A DNA stretch of 64,000 nt from Heterohyrax brucei (Eukaryota; Chordata; Mammalia; Hyracoidea; Procaviidae): assembly GCA_028571685.1 (NCBI GenBank), contig CM053143.1, positions 54,677,208 to 54,741,207 of the forward strand, read 5' to 3'. Shown here piece by piece: positions 47,340 through 58,720 of this stretch. The notes under the pieces are model-generated. The model saw only the letters and a program-made list of their open reading frames with translations. It did not search any database and was not told where the DNA came from. Every line of letters begins with the position of its first letter. Within the stretch, counting starts at the first letter, position 1. The translations under genes and the position numbers were made by a program.

Positions 47340-48557
47340 TTGTGAATACAAAGGATTTTAAATAAATATTTTAATTCTATTGTTGGCATTTACAAGTAGA
47401 AAGCATACAGTATGTTACAAATACCAAAACGTGAAAAATATGAATGTTACATAAGTAACAAATGTAAAAAAAGGATCTTCTTACCTTCCCCGAAAGTAAG
47501 AAAACTATTCAGCATAGGAAAATATCAGTATCAAAAACACAGCTTAAGTGTAAAAAAAAAGTTTTTTACACAGTATTAAAGAAAGGATCTACAAAATGAC
47601 AGGAAGTAATGAAGTGCTGAAATCTGAATTTGTATAAATTATAAAAACTGGGTGCTTACGGTGAATGTTAAGTGTTGAAAAATAAGTCTAATCATAGGCT
47701 TTCGTTAAGTCAACTCTTTACAATTTTGAAAGAACAAAACTTTTTTTTTAAAAATAAATAACTTGTAAAAGTGTGCTTAGAAGTGCTGCTGAGAATTCTC
47801 ATTCGACAGTTAAGAAGGTGGCAGTGTACTGGGGATAGCACCCAATCATTTTGCTGTTGGTGAAAAACCTGACAAAAGAAGATGATCAATGGTTTATAAA
47901 GAGATTTAGAAGTTTCAACAGAATTCTGTAAGAAAGTCCTAAAGTGCTACACAAAATGACTTAATTTTAGTACCCACTGTCACATCCAACTTACTCAAAT
48001 ACTCAAACATTTCTGAGCAACATCAAATATGGAAACTATAGGTCTGAAACATGTTAATACGGCTTAGTCTTTCACTCACAGGTAGGACAGCTCTTTTCTG
48101 TCATTATTTTACACTTTACAAGGATTAGGTTTGGGTACAGAGTAGGTGTGGGTCAATTTCAGAGATCTTGCAATGCAAAATACAATAAGAATCATGATAC
48201 AAATGAAACAATGCACATACACCACTGAGAAAACACAAGTTCATTTCTGCAATGGTAACGGTATTAACTCTAAAAATCACAAATCAAACACTGGTAAATA
48301 ATAGTTCAAATTCTGCATGCCATATAGCTAGTTACAAAATACAACGCATGCAGGAAAACAAACAGAACCAAGCATATTTAAATTAAGAGTTGTTCTGAGT
48401 CTATTTCAGCAGCATTGTGGTAATTATTCTTTGAAAGTTTTCCCAAACCACAGGTCCACACTGGCCTGGTTATCAAACACAACCCAGCCTCATCTGCAGC
48501 TGTAAACGGTTTGAGTGTTTCTTGCATTTCTATTTTTATAATGCCAGTACAGAAAGT
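47340..48557 (-). other. FAT4: FAT4 3' untranslated region (approximate end)
   Basis: Downstream of the FAT4 stop, about 1.2 kb of AT-rich sequence holds no recognisable repeat, unlike most of the window. That fits a retained 3'UTR. The end is inferred from a minus-strand ATTAAA (47375-47370). A second candidate is AATAAA at about 47058-47053, which would give about 1.5 kb. I could not confirm transcript ends. Confidence 0.55.
47370..47375 (-). terminator. Candidate FAT4 polyadenylation signal (ATTAAA)
   Basis: On the minus strand this hexamer lies about 1.18 kb past the FAT4 stop. It is the first common signal variant I see in the 3'UTR; no AATAAA occurs between it and the stop. A canonical AATAAA at 47058-47053 is the alternative. 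Confidence 0.35.
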
Positions 48558-50422
48558 TCACACATACTGTTCTGCTTCTCCATCTTTGGGGACTGTCTTC
48601 GTTGTTCCACTTTTGCCTTCTTCATTTGCTGCTGCTTTTTCTGGCAGAGATGCCAGATCTTTAAAAACATCCACATAATGGCCAAAGCCAGGGCCCCAGT
48701 TCAAAAGGTTGTCCCAGTTGAAATTCCCTGCCTGCTGCCCGAGCTTCAAGGGCAGTGTGTTGTCAGCAACCCCTGGTGCTGCTGCCTGTGTGCCCACAGG
48801 TCCTCCCTCAGCCCTTCGGCCATGGTATCTTCTAGGCTTCAGTCTAGCCCCATAATTATCTTCATCATCTGCATCAGACTCATTGACTTGAGATAATTTG
48901 GGCATCCTGGAAGTATATACCATGGGCTTTTCCCTGTCATACTCCATTTCTGAGCAAGTGAATGACTCATGGGAGTCACTATCAGAAGAAGATTCTGGGG
49001 CTGGAATGCCATCCGCTGGGTTCCTTGTCCTGGACAGTGGCCTTCTGCAGTCCTCCTCTGAAGAAGACCTTCCGTGGTCTGCACTGCAGATACTTGGGTT
49101 TCTAGGGCGAGGGGTGTTCAGCCTCTCCACCTCCTCAATTGACAGTCCTACTGGAGGAGAGGATTCCAGGGAAATCTGTCCAATTGGCTGCTTGAGGCGA
49201 CTCCCTGGTCTGGAACTATGTGATGCCATAGCCTGAGGACTCTTGCTTCTCCTTCCCAGCCGTGTGGCATAGTTAAAAATGCCAGGTTGGCAGGCATCAC
49301 CATGCATTTCCAAAGTGTTCCCATCCCTCATAGGAAGATGTAATTCCCTTGCTGGACTGTTCCTATAGAAAGTAGAGGACTTGGAGAAAGGAGCTGGGCT
49401 GTGTCGCGACAGAGGGTTGGGTGTAGGGCAAGCTGAGTGGCTTAGGGAGCTGGTTCTTAAACCTTGACTATATGAAGGCTGGTAAGTCAAACTGCTTGCT
49501 CCTAAGGGCATAGGGGATTGCCTTGCGAAGCCCAGGGGGCTGTGCCTCTGGATAGAGAATTTAGGTGTGTGGCTGCGGAACTGCTTGTAGTGTTGGATGA
49601 TGTCAGCATCGGAAGGGGCGATGCTGCTGGCATTGTCAATGTCATAGTGCTCAATCTCTTGCTCCAGGGAAGCTAGAGGGGCACTTGGTACGGTTTCTGA
49701 GTTGTGGGGGATGTCAGTCTCATCGTAGATAAGATAAGGGTTTTCCCTTTCAATGATATCAGGTTTAGGGTTTCCTTCAGGCTGTTTCCTCACAGTCATG
49801 TCATCTCCATAAGGGGGAATATTGTCTGGATCATCAAAAGCAACATTCTCACTTCCCTTTTTCTTCTTTTCCTTTGGCTTCTTCTCCTGTTTGGGACCTT
49901 TGGCCTTCTTTCCCCTGCACTGATTACACAGAATCAGGCTCAGGACCAGAAGGGCTAGGACTGTGGCACAGCTACCCACGATGGCAGGCACAGCCCACAG
50001 AGGCAGGGATATCTCTTCAGGACCCTGACTCAGAACACAGACATGTCCCCCAGGACTCCCAGCTTTGCACACCCTCCCATGAGGGCAAAGGACACCGAGA
50101 CAAGCCACCACTGTTTCACAGGTCTGCCCTGTGTGTGACTCCGGGCAATTACAGGTGAAGCCAGAGTGCAGGCCAGGCTCGCAGCTGCCGCCGTTCTGGC
50201 ACGGGTGGGAGGCACAGTCTCCAGGAGGCACACATTTGTAGGCATACCACTGATTAATACACAGTAAATCACCCCAGCAGGGATTGCTGGCACAAATGTT
50301 GGGGCCACGACAGCCAATCTTCACAGACGGGTCTGTTTTTGAGATAGAGGCCAAGCTATGCTTCCCGCTGAAAGGAAGACTTTCTCCTCCATACATCATA
50401 GAGGCGACACAGCCATCAAAAC
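48558..50422 (-). CDS. FAT4: FAT4 terminal coding exon: end of laminin G, EGF modules, TM helix, cytoplasmic tail
   Basis: This exon encodes the C-terminal end of FAT4, a giant atypical cadherin that binds Dachsous (DCHS1) and acts in planar cell polarity and growth control at the plasma membrane. On the minus strand a pyrimidine-rich acceptor ending in CAG (50424-50423) precedes an open frame of 620 residues after the shared first codon. The first 36 or so residues (FDGCVASMMY...) close a laminin G domain. Cysteine-rich EGF-type sequence follows (about residues 37-130, with HPCQNGGSC). A hydrophobic segment at about 138-165 (LWAVPAIVGSCATVLALLVL) is the transmembrane helix, and a basic KKAK/KKKK stop-transfer stretch comes next. 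The tail of about 455 residues is Ser/Pro-rich with acidic patches (SSSDSDSHES) and ends EAEQYV before TGA at 48560-48558. I recognise the tail as FAT4 rather than FAT1-3. No frameshift or stop is present, so the copy looks functional. Confidence 0.97.
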
Positions 50423-50455
50423 CTGCAGGGAGAAACAAGAGCCCATCATCAGAGG

Positions 50456-50762
50456 AAGAGATGAACAAAATGTGGAATATATTAGTCGACTGTCAAAAGG
50501 AATGGCATTCTTGTATATGCTAAGACATGGATGAACCCTGAGTGAAATAAGTCAGGTACAAAACAGGCGTATGCATAGAAACCAAAGTTGGTTAACGGCT
50601 ATGAGAGGCAGGTGAAAACCAGGAGTTACTGCTTCAAGGGTACTGAAAACACAGTGGTGATGATTACATAACATTGTGACATTTAGTAATGCCACTGAAC
50701 TCTACACTTAAAAATAATCAAAGTGGCAGATTTTATTATGTACATGTAAAAATATAGATACA
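50456..50762 (+). mobile_element. Old L1 3' end in the last FAT4 intron
   Basis: Stretches such as 'atgaacaaaatgtggaatat', 'acatggatgaaccctgag', 'gtgaaataagtcag' and 'aatgccactgaactctacac' match the 3' end of ancient mammalian L1s in order. It lies antisense to FAT4, about 33 bp upstream of the terminal exon acceptor. Confidence 0.72.
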
Positions 50763-50918
50763 GGAAAACCCTGGTTGCATAGTGGTTAAGAACAGCTGCT
50801 AATCAAAAAGTCACTAATTTGAATCCACAAGGTGCTCCTTGGAAATCCTGTTGAGCAGTTCTACTCTGTCCTATGGGGTCACTATGAGTCAGAATCAACT
50901 TGACAGCAATGGGATTTT
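50763..50918 (+). mobile_element. AfroSINE in the last FAT4 intron (first)
   Basis: It runs from 'ggaaaaccctggttgcatag' to 'cttgacagcaatgggatttt', and is followed by a TA microsatellite. It lies antisense to FAT4. Confidence 0.92.
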
Positions 50919-50987
50919 ATATATATATATATATATACACACACATATATATATATTTATTTGGTTTATGTATATATATAAAATCTG
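50919..50987. repeat. TA/CA-rich microsatellite between inverted SINEs
   Basis: Runs of TA with a short CA segment fill the gap between two tail-to-tail SINEs. Confidence 0.9.
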
Positions 50988-51152
50988 AAACCAAACCCAC
51001 TTCCATTGAGTCAATTCTAACACATAGTGACTCTATCTACAGAACAGAGTAGAGCTGCCCCGCATGGCTTCCAAGGAGTGGCTGGAGGATCTGAACTAGC
51101 AACATTTTGATTAGCAGAGGAGCTCTTAGCCACTGCACCACTAAAGCTCTCT
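50988..51152 (-). mobile_element. AfroSINE in the last FAT4 intron (second, inverted)
   Basis: It runs from 'aaccaaacccacttccattg' to 'ccactgcaccactaaagctc', inverted relative to the copy at 50763-50918. It is sense with respect to FAT4. Confidence 0.9.
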
Positions 51153-52162
51153 CTCTATATATACATTTTAAACCTTCAAGGAGAAACGTAGCAGTAAGGA
51201 GTTTTAGAGAAAACCAAAGTGCTGGAATTTGCTAAAGAGAAGCTTCTCAATCATATCATGAGAAGTTAGAAACCATAGTCTCAGAATCACCAGGAAGTTC
51301 AAAGGCAATAAATCTGTGCATCTCAAAGCTTAGCCAGATGTGTAAAATTTTTATGACAAGAATGTGGAGGGGATTGCTCAGATGCTGGTATTTCTCAAGA
51401 CTTGTGAATAATTTCAACAGGCAACATATTCTCTCTCTCTTTTTAAAATTTATTTAAAATATTTACTTGCTTTCTCTTTGCAGTCCTTATGCCAAGAAAC
51501 AGATATACCAAATAACCAGATTAGATAGAAAAAGAAAATAGAACATCAACCACAAACATGTGAACGACTTTCGCCACAAGACTACACATTTTCAGCAGAG
51601 GTGGCATTACCTCAAAGAAGGCAAATTTCAATTTTGGGGGTACAAAAAATCTTTACTTTTTCCAAAGGATCAGGGTATATACACAGATATACAGTGTAAC
51701 TCTGACATCAAAATTTCATGAGGTAAAAGTGGGGGCTTTAGAAAATTAAGGTTTAAAAAGGCTGTGTATTTAGGAAGTGATAATGGTTTTCAAAACAGAA
51801 AAACACTGCTATACTTAAGTGTGCTCATACCTCTAGTGCTCCTGTCTCAGAGACTGAGAATCTATTTTGACACTAGCAAAAGAGTACAGTTTCAACTGAT
51901 TTATTTTCTTTCAACATACCCAATCAACAAGCAATCTCCAGCTTCTACATTAGCTCCCAACACACTGTGTTCTGTGCTTCTGACTTAATATTCGGTTCTT
52001 ATGAACATAAAATAATTTCTCACACCCCCAATCAAGTCCCCAATTTTCAGATTTAAGTGAAACTGTCAATTTTCTAGGAAATCTTGCCCTCATTCCACTT
52101 GAATTTTCTTAGAACTCTACATTTTTCCTTACTATCATTTACCTCCATGTGTAATAATAGCT

Positions 52163-52327
52163 GGAAACCCTGGTGGTGTAATGGTTAAGTGCCACAGCTG
52201 TTAAACAGAAGGCTGGCAATTCAAATCCACCAGGCACTCCTTGGAAACTCTATGGGGCAATCCTACTCGGTTTATAGGCTCACTACGAGTTAGAAGTGAC
52301 TTGATGGCAGTAGGTTTTCGATTTTAC
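52163..52327 (+). mobile_element. AfroSINE in the last FAT4 intron (third)
   Basis: A well-kept copy from GGAAACCCTGGTGGTGTAAT to 'gatggcagtaggttttcg'. Confidence 0.93.
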
Positions 52328-52392
52328 AATAAGAGTATTATTGAGGAATTATTTCATTCAAACTGTTACTGAACCATGTGTTTCATAAGGGT

Positions 52393-52603
52393 CAAAAACA
52401 GAAACCAAACTCACTGCCATTGCATCAGTTCCAACTGATAGTGACTACAGGGCGAAACATAACTGCCAACAGGATTTCCAAAGCTGGAAATCTTTCTGGA
52501 AGCAGACTGCTACACCTTTCTCCTGTAAAGTTGCTCATGGGTTTGAACCACCAATGTTTTGCTTAGTAGCCAAGTGCTTTATCCGCTGAACTACTAGGGC
52601 TTC
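52393..52603 (-). mobile_element. AfroSINE long variant in the last FAT4 intron (fourth, inverted)
   Basis: This 211-bp copy has the extra middle segment ('ggatttccaaagctggaaat', 'cagactgctacacctttctc'). TTCATAAGRGT flanks it with one mismatch (52382-52392 and 52604-52614). Confidence 0.9.
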
Positions 52604-52951
52604 TTCATAAGAGTAGTGGCCATTGTTTAGTCCCCCATTGTACTCCCAGTGTCAACTGCAGGGCTCAATGAGTATCTGCCATCTATATGACCAAATGAAT
52701 GAATAAATCAGTTAATGTGTAAATAAACACTTCGATGACAAGGAAAGTATCAAAGCACAGTATGGCTGAATTACTAACTCTGTAGGACAGTTGCAAGAGG
52801 CTAACAGGAGTGATAAGTGACAAACATAAACTGTCTACAGAGAGGAATGATGATCTTGGAATAATCCATAACTGATATCATCAGAAATTCAGCTATTTTT
52901 TTGAGGGACACTATCACCTTTCGTTTGTGACTGTGCAACATAAGGATTTAC

Positions 52952-53213
52952 CTGTTTGAGTATCTCGATGGGCTTGATTGGGTGGAATTCCTCCAAGAGA
53001 AATAGTAAGCACATCGAGGCCACCAAAATCCTGAGTAGGGTGGATGATATCTCTGTTAAATATTCTGTCAACAGACAATACTGTGGCTGTTCCATTTTTT
53101 CCAATTAGGAAAGTATGCCAGTGACCGTCTGCAACATACACTTCAGGAATATTTCTCTCCACTTTCCCAGCGATTCCTGCATCTGATGTGAAATGTACTT
53201 TGCCATTCTTAAT
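52952..53213 (-). CDS. FAT4: FAT4 penultimate exon (laminin G-like region)
   Basis: This 262-bp minus-strand exon starts in phase 0 after an acceptor (TTTTACAG at 53221-53214) and ends at a CAG/GTAAAT donor (GT at 52951-52950). The reading IKNGKVHFTSDAG...HWHTFLIGK...DFGGLDVLTISLGGIP is laminin G-like, with alternating strands and a typical LGGIP turn. The last complete codons read RDTQT. The leftover G joins GT of the next exon to give a glycine codon, continuing TGFDGCVAS, so the phases of the two exons agree exactly. The domain lies extracellularly, just before the final EGF modules and the membrane helix. Earlier exons of the gene lie beyond position 64000. No lesion is visible. Confidence 0.93.
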
Positions 53214-53587
53214 CTGTAAAACATATTAAAATAGCATACTATTGAAATCTGATATGTTTGAATAATATTTGTAATAAAGTTTAAAATACTAACTAATCTA
53301 AAACCTACAGATTACTTAAGGTGTTTGACTGTACTGGAGTAAACATACATTTTAGGATATAAGGATCTATACTAGATTACAAAAGTAGTTTCAGTAGTTC
53401 AAGAACTTCATATTTACAAGTATATTTTAACGATGCATAGAATCATGCTCCCAAACACAATTGCGATAGTAATAGAGTAAATACCTATTTAAGATAAGTG
53501 AATTGGGTATCTTTTTGACTAGTAGTATGCTAAGGGCAAAGGTGAGGGTACTTTGTTGGTCAGTTTAGCAATTGGCCCATACAAACA

Positions 53588-53752
53588 AACCATAGCAAAT
53601 CCACTGTCATTGATTCGATTCTGACTCATAGCAGCACTAGAAGACAGAGTAGAACTTTCCCCCTAGGGTTTCCAAGGAGTAGCTGGTGAGTTCAAACGGA
53701 CAGACCTTCTGGTTAGCAGCCGAGTACTTTAACCACTACACCACCAGGGCTA
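53588..53752 (-). mobile_element. AfroSINE, reverse orientation
   Basis: It runs from 'accatagcaaatccactgtc' to 'ccactacaccaccagggcta', about 375 bp upstream of the FAT4 penultimate exon and sense to the gene. Confidence 0.92.
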
Positions 53753-55289
53753 CTTCAGTCCGTAGTGATCAAAAAAATACTAAAATCACTTGCAAAAAGA
53801 AAAATGAACCACTTAGATAAAAATGAAGCACAGTTGGAAAAATAAAGAGAAAATAAATAATTTTACGTCTCAACTATTACACATTGGAATTTTAGGAAAA
53901 TTTCACACTTCTTATCTACTGGAAAAATCATACTTGTTATTTATATTATTTTTTGAGTTGAAAAACTATGATGAATAATGGCAAACTTTTAATAATTAGG
54001 TGCCTGGGCAAGTCTTCACTTTGGCTCTTTCATAATTTATCTGAAGGATATTTGGTTTCTTTTACTTTGCCCAGCAGAACATCGGGTAACAGGATGCTGC
54101 TACTCCAGTTTCCAACTACGAAGTTTCCAGTAGCTTGAGTAGACAACTTTAGAAAATAAAATAATTCATGAGACAAAATGAACATTTGGTTCAAAAAGCA
54201 TAATCCTGTCACTACTGTCAGACAGAGCTGGTGCCTTGGCAGGGGAATGACATGGCACTGTGCCTCAAAGTACAGGAAAGGAGGGATGGATCAGTTGATT
54301 TTGTCATTCAGATCAAACGCCAGTTCTACATGCAATAAACATCTGGTAGACCTAAAAATCAGTCCATTGGTACTTTGCAGAAAATAGTCTAGTACATTTA
54401 CATACAGTACTCATATAGGGTTGTATTAGTAGTCTCCAGGTAATGTAATTCCATCATCAAAATCAGATGGGGGAATGAACATTTTAGTTAACTGACAATA
54501 TGTTTCATCAAGTGAGTAAGGCCTCATGTAAAAACAACTTCCTTTGGTTGCACCTTTTTGAAAGGAAACTTTGAGGAACAGCTTTCTCCCTGTTTTCTGC
54601 TCCTCTCCTCTTCATCCCTTCGTTTGACAGATTTCTGAAGAGAGAACACTTGGAATATGTCATAAGGGAGTGCTGGATAAGAATATAAGTTCTCATTATA
54701 ATATTCTTCAAGTTTCCTTTGTCTCCAATAACACCCTATCTAACACAGCCTTCCTAACTTTGAAAATGTCAAGCTACTCTTTTTATGTTTTTTGTTTTGG
54801 TTTTATTTATTCTTCTATTTATTTGTTCATTTATTTATTTTTGAATTTGCAGGGTTTTGAACTCCTCATCTCAGTTGGTATTGTTTACATTGCCCCACTT
54901 AAGTGTATATAATAAAACCAAATCAAACTCATTGTTCATAAGTTGATACTACACATCAAAAGAATAGCACTGATTTAGAATAGCAATGAAGTGTATCACC
55001 TATTAACATAGCACCTATGCCATGAATAAGAAGAGCTTTGCGAAGCAATTAAAATCAAGTGTCAATACAGTTAGTATGCAAGCCATGCTGTCCTTTTGCC
55101 TTTCTGAAACTTTCTCTTCTTCATTGCTTCTTTATTCACAGGCAGCCTAGATGCTCTACAGATTCTCCTTTCTTCACATTGCTATTATTATTCACTCTTG
55201 ACACACTCTCTTCTCCAACCATATGGAATCTCATTTATTCATTTATCTAACTTTTTTTTTTCATTTTCACAAAATATCTTTTGGCTGTC

Positions 55290-55420
55290 TATCTGTGTCT
55301 GAAAGAGAGACGGCGAATGAAACAGAGAAACAGAGACTGAGAGCGACAGAGATACTGAGAAACAGATAAAGACTAAGAGCAAGTGTAAGTAAGAAAAAGA
55401 AGACTGTCAGAAAGTAAGCC
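55290..55420 (+). repeat. GA-rich degenerate simple repeat
   Basis: Repeated 'cagagaaacagagactgaga'-like units of roughly 10-20 bp. It is low complexity and lies inside the FAT4 intron. Confidence 0.7.
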
Positions 55421-56244
55421 AAAAGAAAGAAGGAAACCAGGGGCTTGGCCCTGATAAGTTAACTGATAAGTAGCAGTCCGTTCTAATCAGCTTCCTAGCA
55501 TGTATAAGCAGATCATATTCCTCTCGTCGAAATAATTTGCCTGCTTACAATGGCCACTTTTCCTGTCTGTGTAGGTCACTTTTATCTCTGTTTTTCTCTT
55601 ATCTGCTCACTTTACCTGCCAAGTCTCTTAAACTCTCTGTAAAAAAACATTTTACACAAAATAAATATGCATTTTCCTCAGCATTACTCATTATTTTTGC
55701 TCATTATCATTGACTTTCCCTGAAAGGGGTGAAGAATCTCTTTACTAAGTGCTTGCCAGCTAAGGAAAGAAATCTGGGGAGATCTCCGACTGCTGTGCCA
55801 CTGGAAATTGAAGACTTCGTGATGGCAAAAGTGCATACTGACATTCAGTTTTCTTCCTTAAGAATGAAAAAATTCTGTCTCTGATTTCTTCAACCACATT
55901 GTAATTTGACTTGCTTGGCTTAAAGAGATAATGTACAGAAATGCTTCATATGTCATTTAAAAAGCAAAAGAACTTGAAAGGAGCTTAAACAGATTAAGCT
56001 CAGGCATCCAAGACTTCCAAAATATAAAAATGTTTCTTGATTTTTCGTTTTCAAAGCATAAAAGTCTACTTCATTATTTCTGATATAATTTTCAATGAAA
56101 ACTATAAACACCAAATAATAATGCTGCACAATAGCGTAACAGCTCTGTTTTGCATTTGCTTACTTAACTCTGGAACTGGGCCCTTTGTAGCAGTAATGGA
56201 GGTAAAATTCAAACCTGAAGATGTCCTATTATACAGTGTTAGTG

Positions 56245-56634
56245 CAGGGTTTCTCATCTCAGCACTACTGGTTTTTTGAATTAAATAAATTTCTGTTGGT
56301 GGCATAGTGGCTTAACGCTACATCTTCTAACCAAAAGGTCAGCAACTCAAATCTGCCAGGTGCTCCTTGGAAACTCTACATAGTAGTTCTACTCTCTCCT
56401 ATAGAGTCACTATGAGTCAAAACTGACTCAATGGCAGTGGGTTTTGTTTTGTTTCTTTTGTTAGGGGAGGCTGTTCAGTGCATAGTAAGACATTCAACAC
56501 CATTCCTGGTGTCTACCCACTAGATGACAGTAGTTTACTCCCCCGACTTGTGATTAACAAAAAAGTACCTTTAGACTTTGTCAAATGTCACATGAGGGAT
56601 GAAATCATCTGCAGTTTTGAATCACTGGACTAGA
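56245..56634 (+). mobile_element. MER5-like hAT DNA transposon remnant
   Basis: It starts 'cagggtttctcatctcagca'. After the SINE it continues 'gtgcatagtaagacattcaa', 'acccactagatgacagtagt' and 'gttttgaatcactggactag', the order of MER5-type nonautonomous hAT elements. No transposase is present. Confidence 0.75.
56292..56455 (+). mobile_element. AfroSINE inside a MER5-like element
   Basis: It runs from 'ttctgttggtggcatagtgg' to 'atggcagtgggttttgtttt'. The MER5-like sequence resumes at 'ggggaggctgttcagtgcat'. Confidence 0.9.
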
Positions 56635-56701
56635 CGACTATGATTTGAAGACAGAAAAATTATTTTTCCATTCCACACTAAAGATTGTATGTGCAACAGG
56701 A

Positions 56702-56862
56702 GGAAACCCTGGTGGCACAGTGTTTAAGTGTTATGGTTGCTAACCAAATGGTTGAAAGTTTGAATCTACCAGGCACTGCTTGGAAACTTTATGGATCAGT
56801 TTTACTCTGTCTTATATAGAGTTGCTATGAGTCAGAAATGACCCCATGGCAGCTATTCTGGT
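56702..56862 (+). mobile_element. AfroSINE
   Basis: It runs from GGAAACCCTGGTGGCACAGT to 'gaccccatggcagctattct'. Confidence 0.9.
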
Positions 56863-57095
56863 GTTTCTGTTGTGACATGACAAGAGTTTGTACAGATGGA
56901 GAAAAATTTCGATGCTAAAGAGGCTGAAGTTTAGAGGCAAATATCTGTTTTTGTTTTTAGTATTATATGTGAATTAAACCTAATAGTCATCTGTGTATAT
57001 TAACATCTTTCTTCGTGAACTAACATCTTAGTAATTTTCAAAATGTTGATTATCAATGAAGATAACTCAGAAAATATGGGCTTGTTGTCTACAGA

Positions 57096-58720
57096 TAATA
57101 AAGATTAGAGTAGAACTAAATGACTTAGAGAATAAAAGAACAACAGAAAAAATTATCAACCCAAAACTGGCTCTTTGAAAAGATTAACAAAATTGATAAA
57201 CCATTGGCTTAATTTACAAAAGACAAACAGGAGAGGAAACAAATAAACCAATTAAGAAATGAGATGTCACAACAGGACCAAGTGAAATCAAAAGTATCAT
57301 AATAGAATACAATGAAAAATTGTACTCTAACAGATTTGGAAACCTACAGGAAATGGACTAATTTTTAGATTCATATCACCTACCAAAATTATTACAAGAA
57401 GTGGAACAACTTAATAAACTCACTACAAAGGAAGAGATCGAAAAGTCATCAAAAATTAACAATAAAAAAAGTCCTTGTCCTGATGGCTTCATCAGAGTAT
57501 TCTAACAAAGTTTTAGAGAAGAATCAACTCCAGTATTACTGAGACTATTTCATAGTATAGAAAGGAATAGGATATTCTAAACTTCATTTTATGAAGTCAG
57601 CATAACCCCAAAACCAAAGACAGAGAAAGATCCTACATAAAAGAAAATTACAGATGGTTGCCATGAGTTGGATCTGACTCGATGGCACTTGGCTGGCTTG
57701 GCTATCACTAATGAATTGAGATGCAAAAATCTTTAAAAAAAAAAAAAAAAACAAAAAACCCTAGCCGATAGAATTCAACAACATATCAAAAAAATAATTC
57801 ATCATGAGTAAATTGGATTCACACCAGAGATGGAAGGCTGGTTCAACATCAGAAAAACAATTAAAGTGATCAACTCATAAATAGCACAAAGGATAAGAAC
57901 CATCTGATTTTATTAATTGATGCAGAAAAGGCAATAGATCAAGTTCAACATCCATTCATGCTAAAAACTCTCAGCAAAATAGGAAAAGAAAGGAAATTCC
58001 TCAGTGCAATACGGGGAATTTATGTAAAGCCAACTGTCTACATAATGCCAAATTTAGAGTGACTGAGAGCCACTGAAAGAACTCCCTTTGTGAACGTGAA
58101 CTAGAAAAGAAATCCTACTCTCATCACTTTTATTTAACATTGTACTAGAGATTCTAGCCAGAGCAATTAGACAAGACCAAGAAATAAAAGGCATCTGCAT
58201 CTGCAAAGAATTAACAATCTCCCTATTTTCAGGTGATATGACTGTATATGCAGAGAATTTTAAAGAATCCATAAGTAAACTACTGAAGCAAACAGAAGAG
58301 CTCAGCAAAGTATCAGGATATAAGGTAAACATAAGTAAATCAATTTCTTTATACCAATAAAGAAATCAGCAAAGAAGAAATCAGCAAATCAATACCATTT
58401 ACCTCAGCCTTAAAGAAGATAAAATACTTAGGAATAAAGCTAACCACAAAAAAAAGAGACCCATACAGAGAGAACCACAAAACCTTACTGCAAGAAACCA
58501 GAAAAGACTCTCATAAATGGAGAAACCTACCCTGCCCATGGATAGGAAGACTTAACATTGTGAAAATGTCTACTTTATTCAAAGTGATCTACATAGACAA
58601 TGCAATCTCAGTACAAATTCCAGTATTATTTTTTAATGAGATGGGGAAACAAATCACCAACTTTCTGTGGAAAGAGAAGAAACCCAGATATGTAAAACAC
58701 TACTTAAGAAGGGGAACACA
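57096..58720 (+). mobile_element. L1 ORF2 fragment interrupted by the third L1
   Basis: The translation pieces follow L1 ORF2 from the linker (IRVELNDLENKR) through the reverse transcriptase to about the LRRGTQ region. The 5' part is absent, and the 3' part should continue after the inserted L1 beyond 64000. The catalytic FADD reads FSGD (58226-58237), and stops are common. A 50-bp SINE/RTE tail stub sits inside at about 57653-57703. Confidence 0.82.
57653..57703 (+). mobile_element. SINE/RTE tail stub of about 50 bp inside an L1 ORF2
   Basis: 'ggttgccatgagttggatct' and 'gactcgatggcacttggc' interrupt the L1 between 'aaaattacaga' and 'atcactaatgaa', which are adjacent in related L1s. Confidence 0.75.

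Larger units (their letters stand above)
50423..52951 (-). other. FAT4: FAT4 last intron
   Basis: The intron runs from the GT donor at 52951-52950 to the AG acceptor at 50424-50423, 2529 bp. It holds an old L1 3' end, four AfroSINE copies in alternating orientation and a TA-rich microsatellite. Only about 30 bp next to the acceptor is free of repeats; it contains the pyrimidine tract and a plausible CTGAT-type branch site. The part at 51155-52160 has no recognised repeat. Confidence 0.88.

Noticed and set aside
48522..49236. Plus-strand open frames opposite the FAT4 tail (124 and 112 codons)
   Set aside because: They lie antisense to a clearly coding, conserved exon and have no features of their own; they are frame shadows.
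50423..50468. Continuation of the FAT4 open frame upstream of 50422 (MFISSSDDGLLFLPA)
   Set aside because: A strong acceptor at 50424-50423 and matching phase with the exon at 53213-52952 show that this is intron read-through.
56292..56455. tRNA-like heads of SINEs as tRNA genes
   Set aside because: Only the A- and B-box-like parts are present, with no cloverleaf or acceptor stem pairing; these are SINE promoters.
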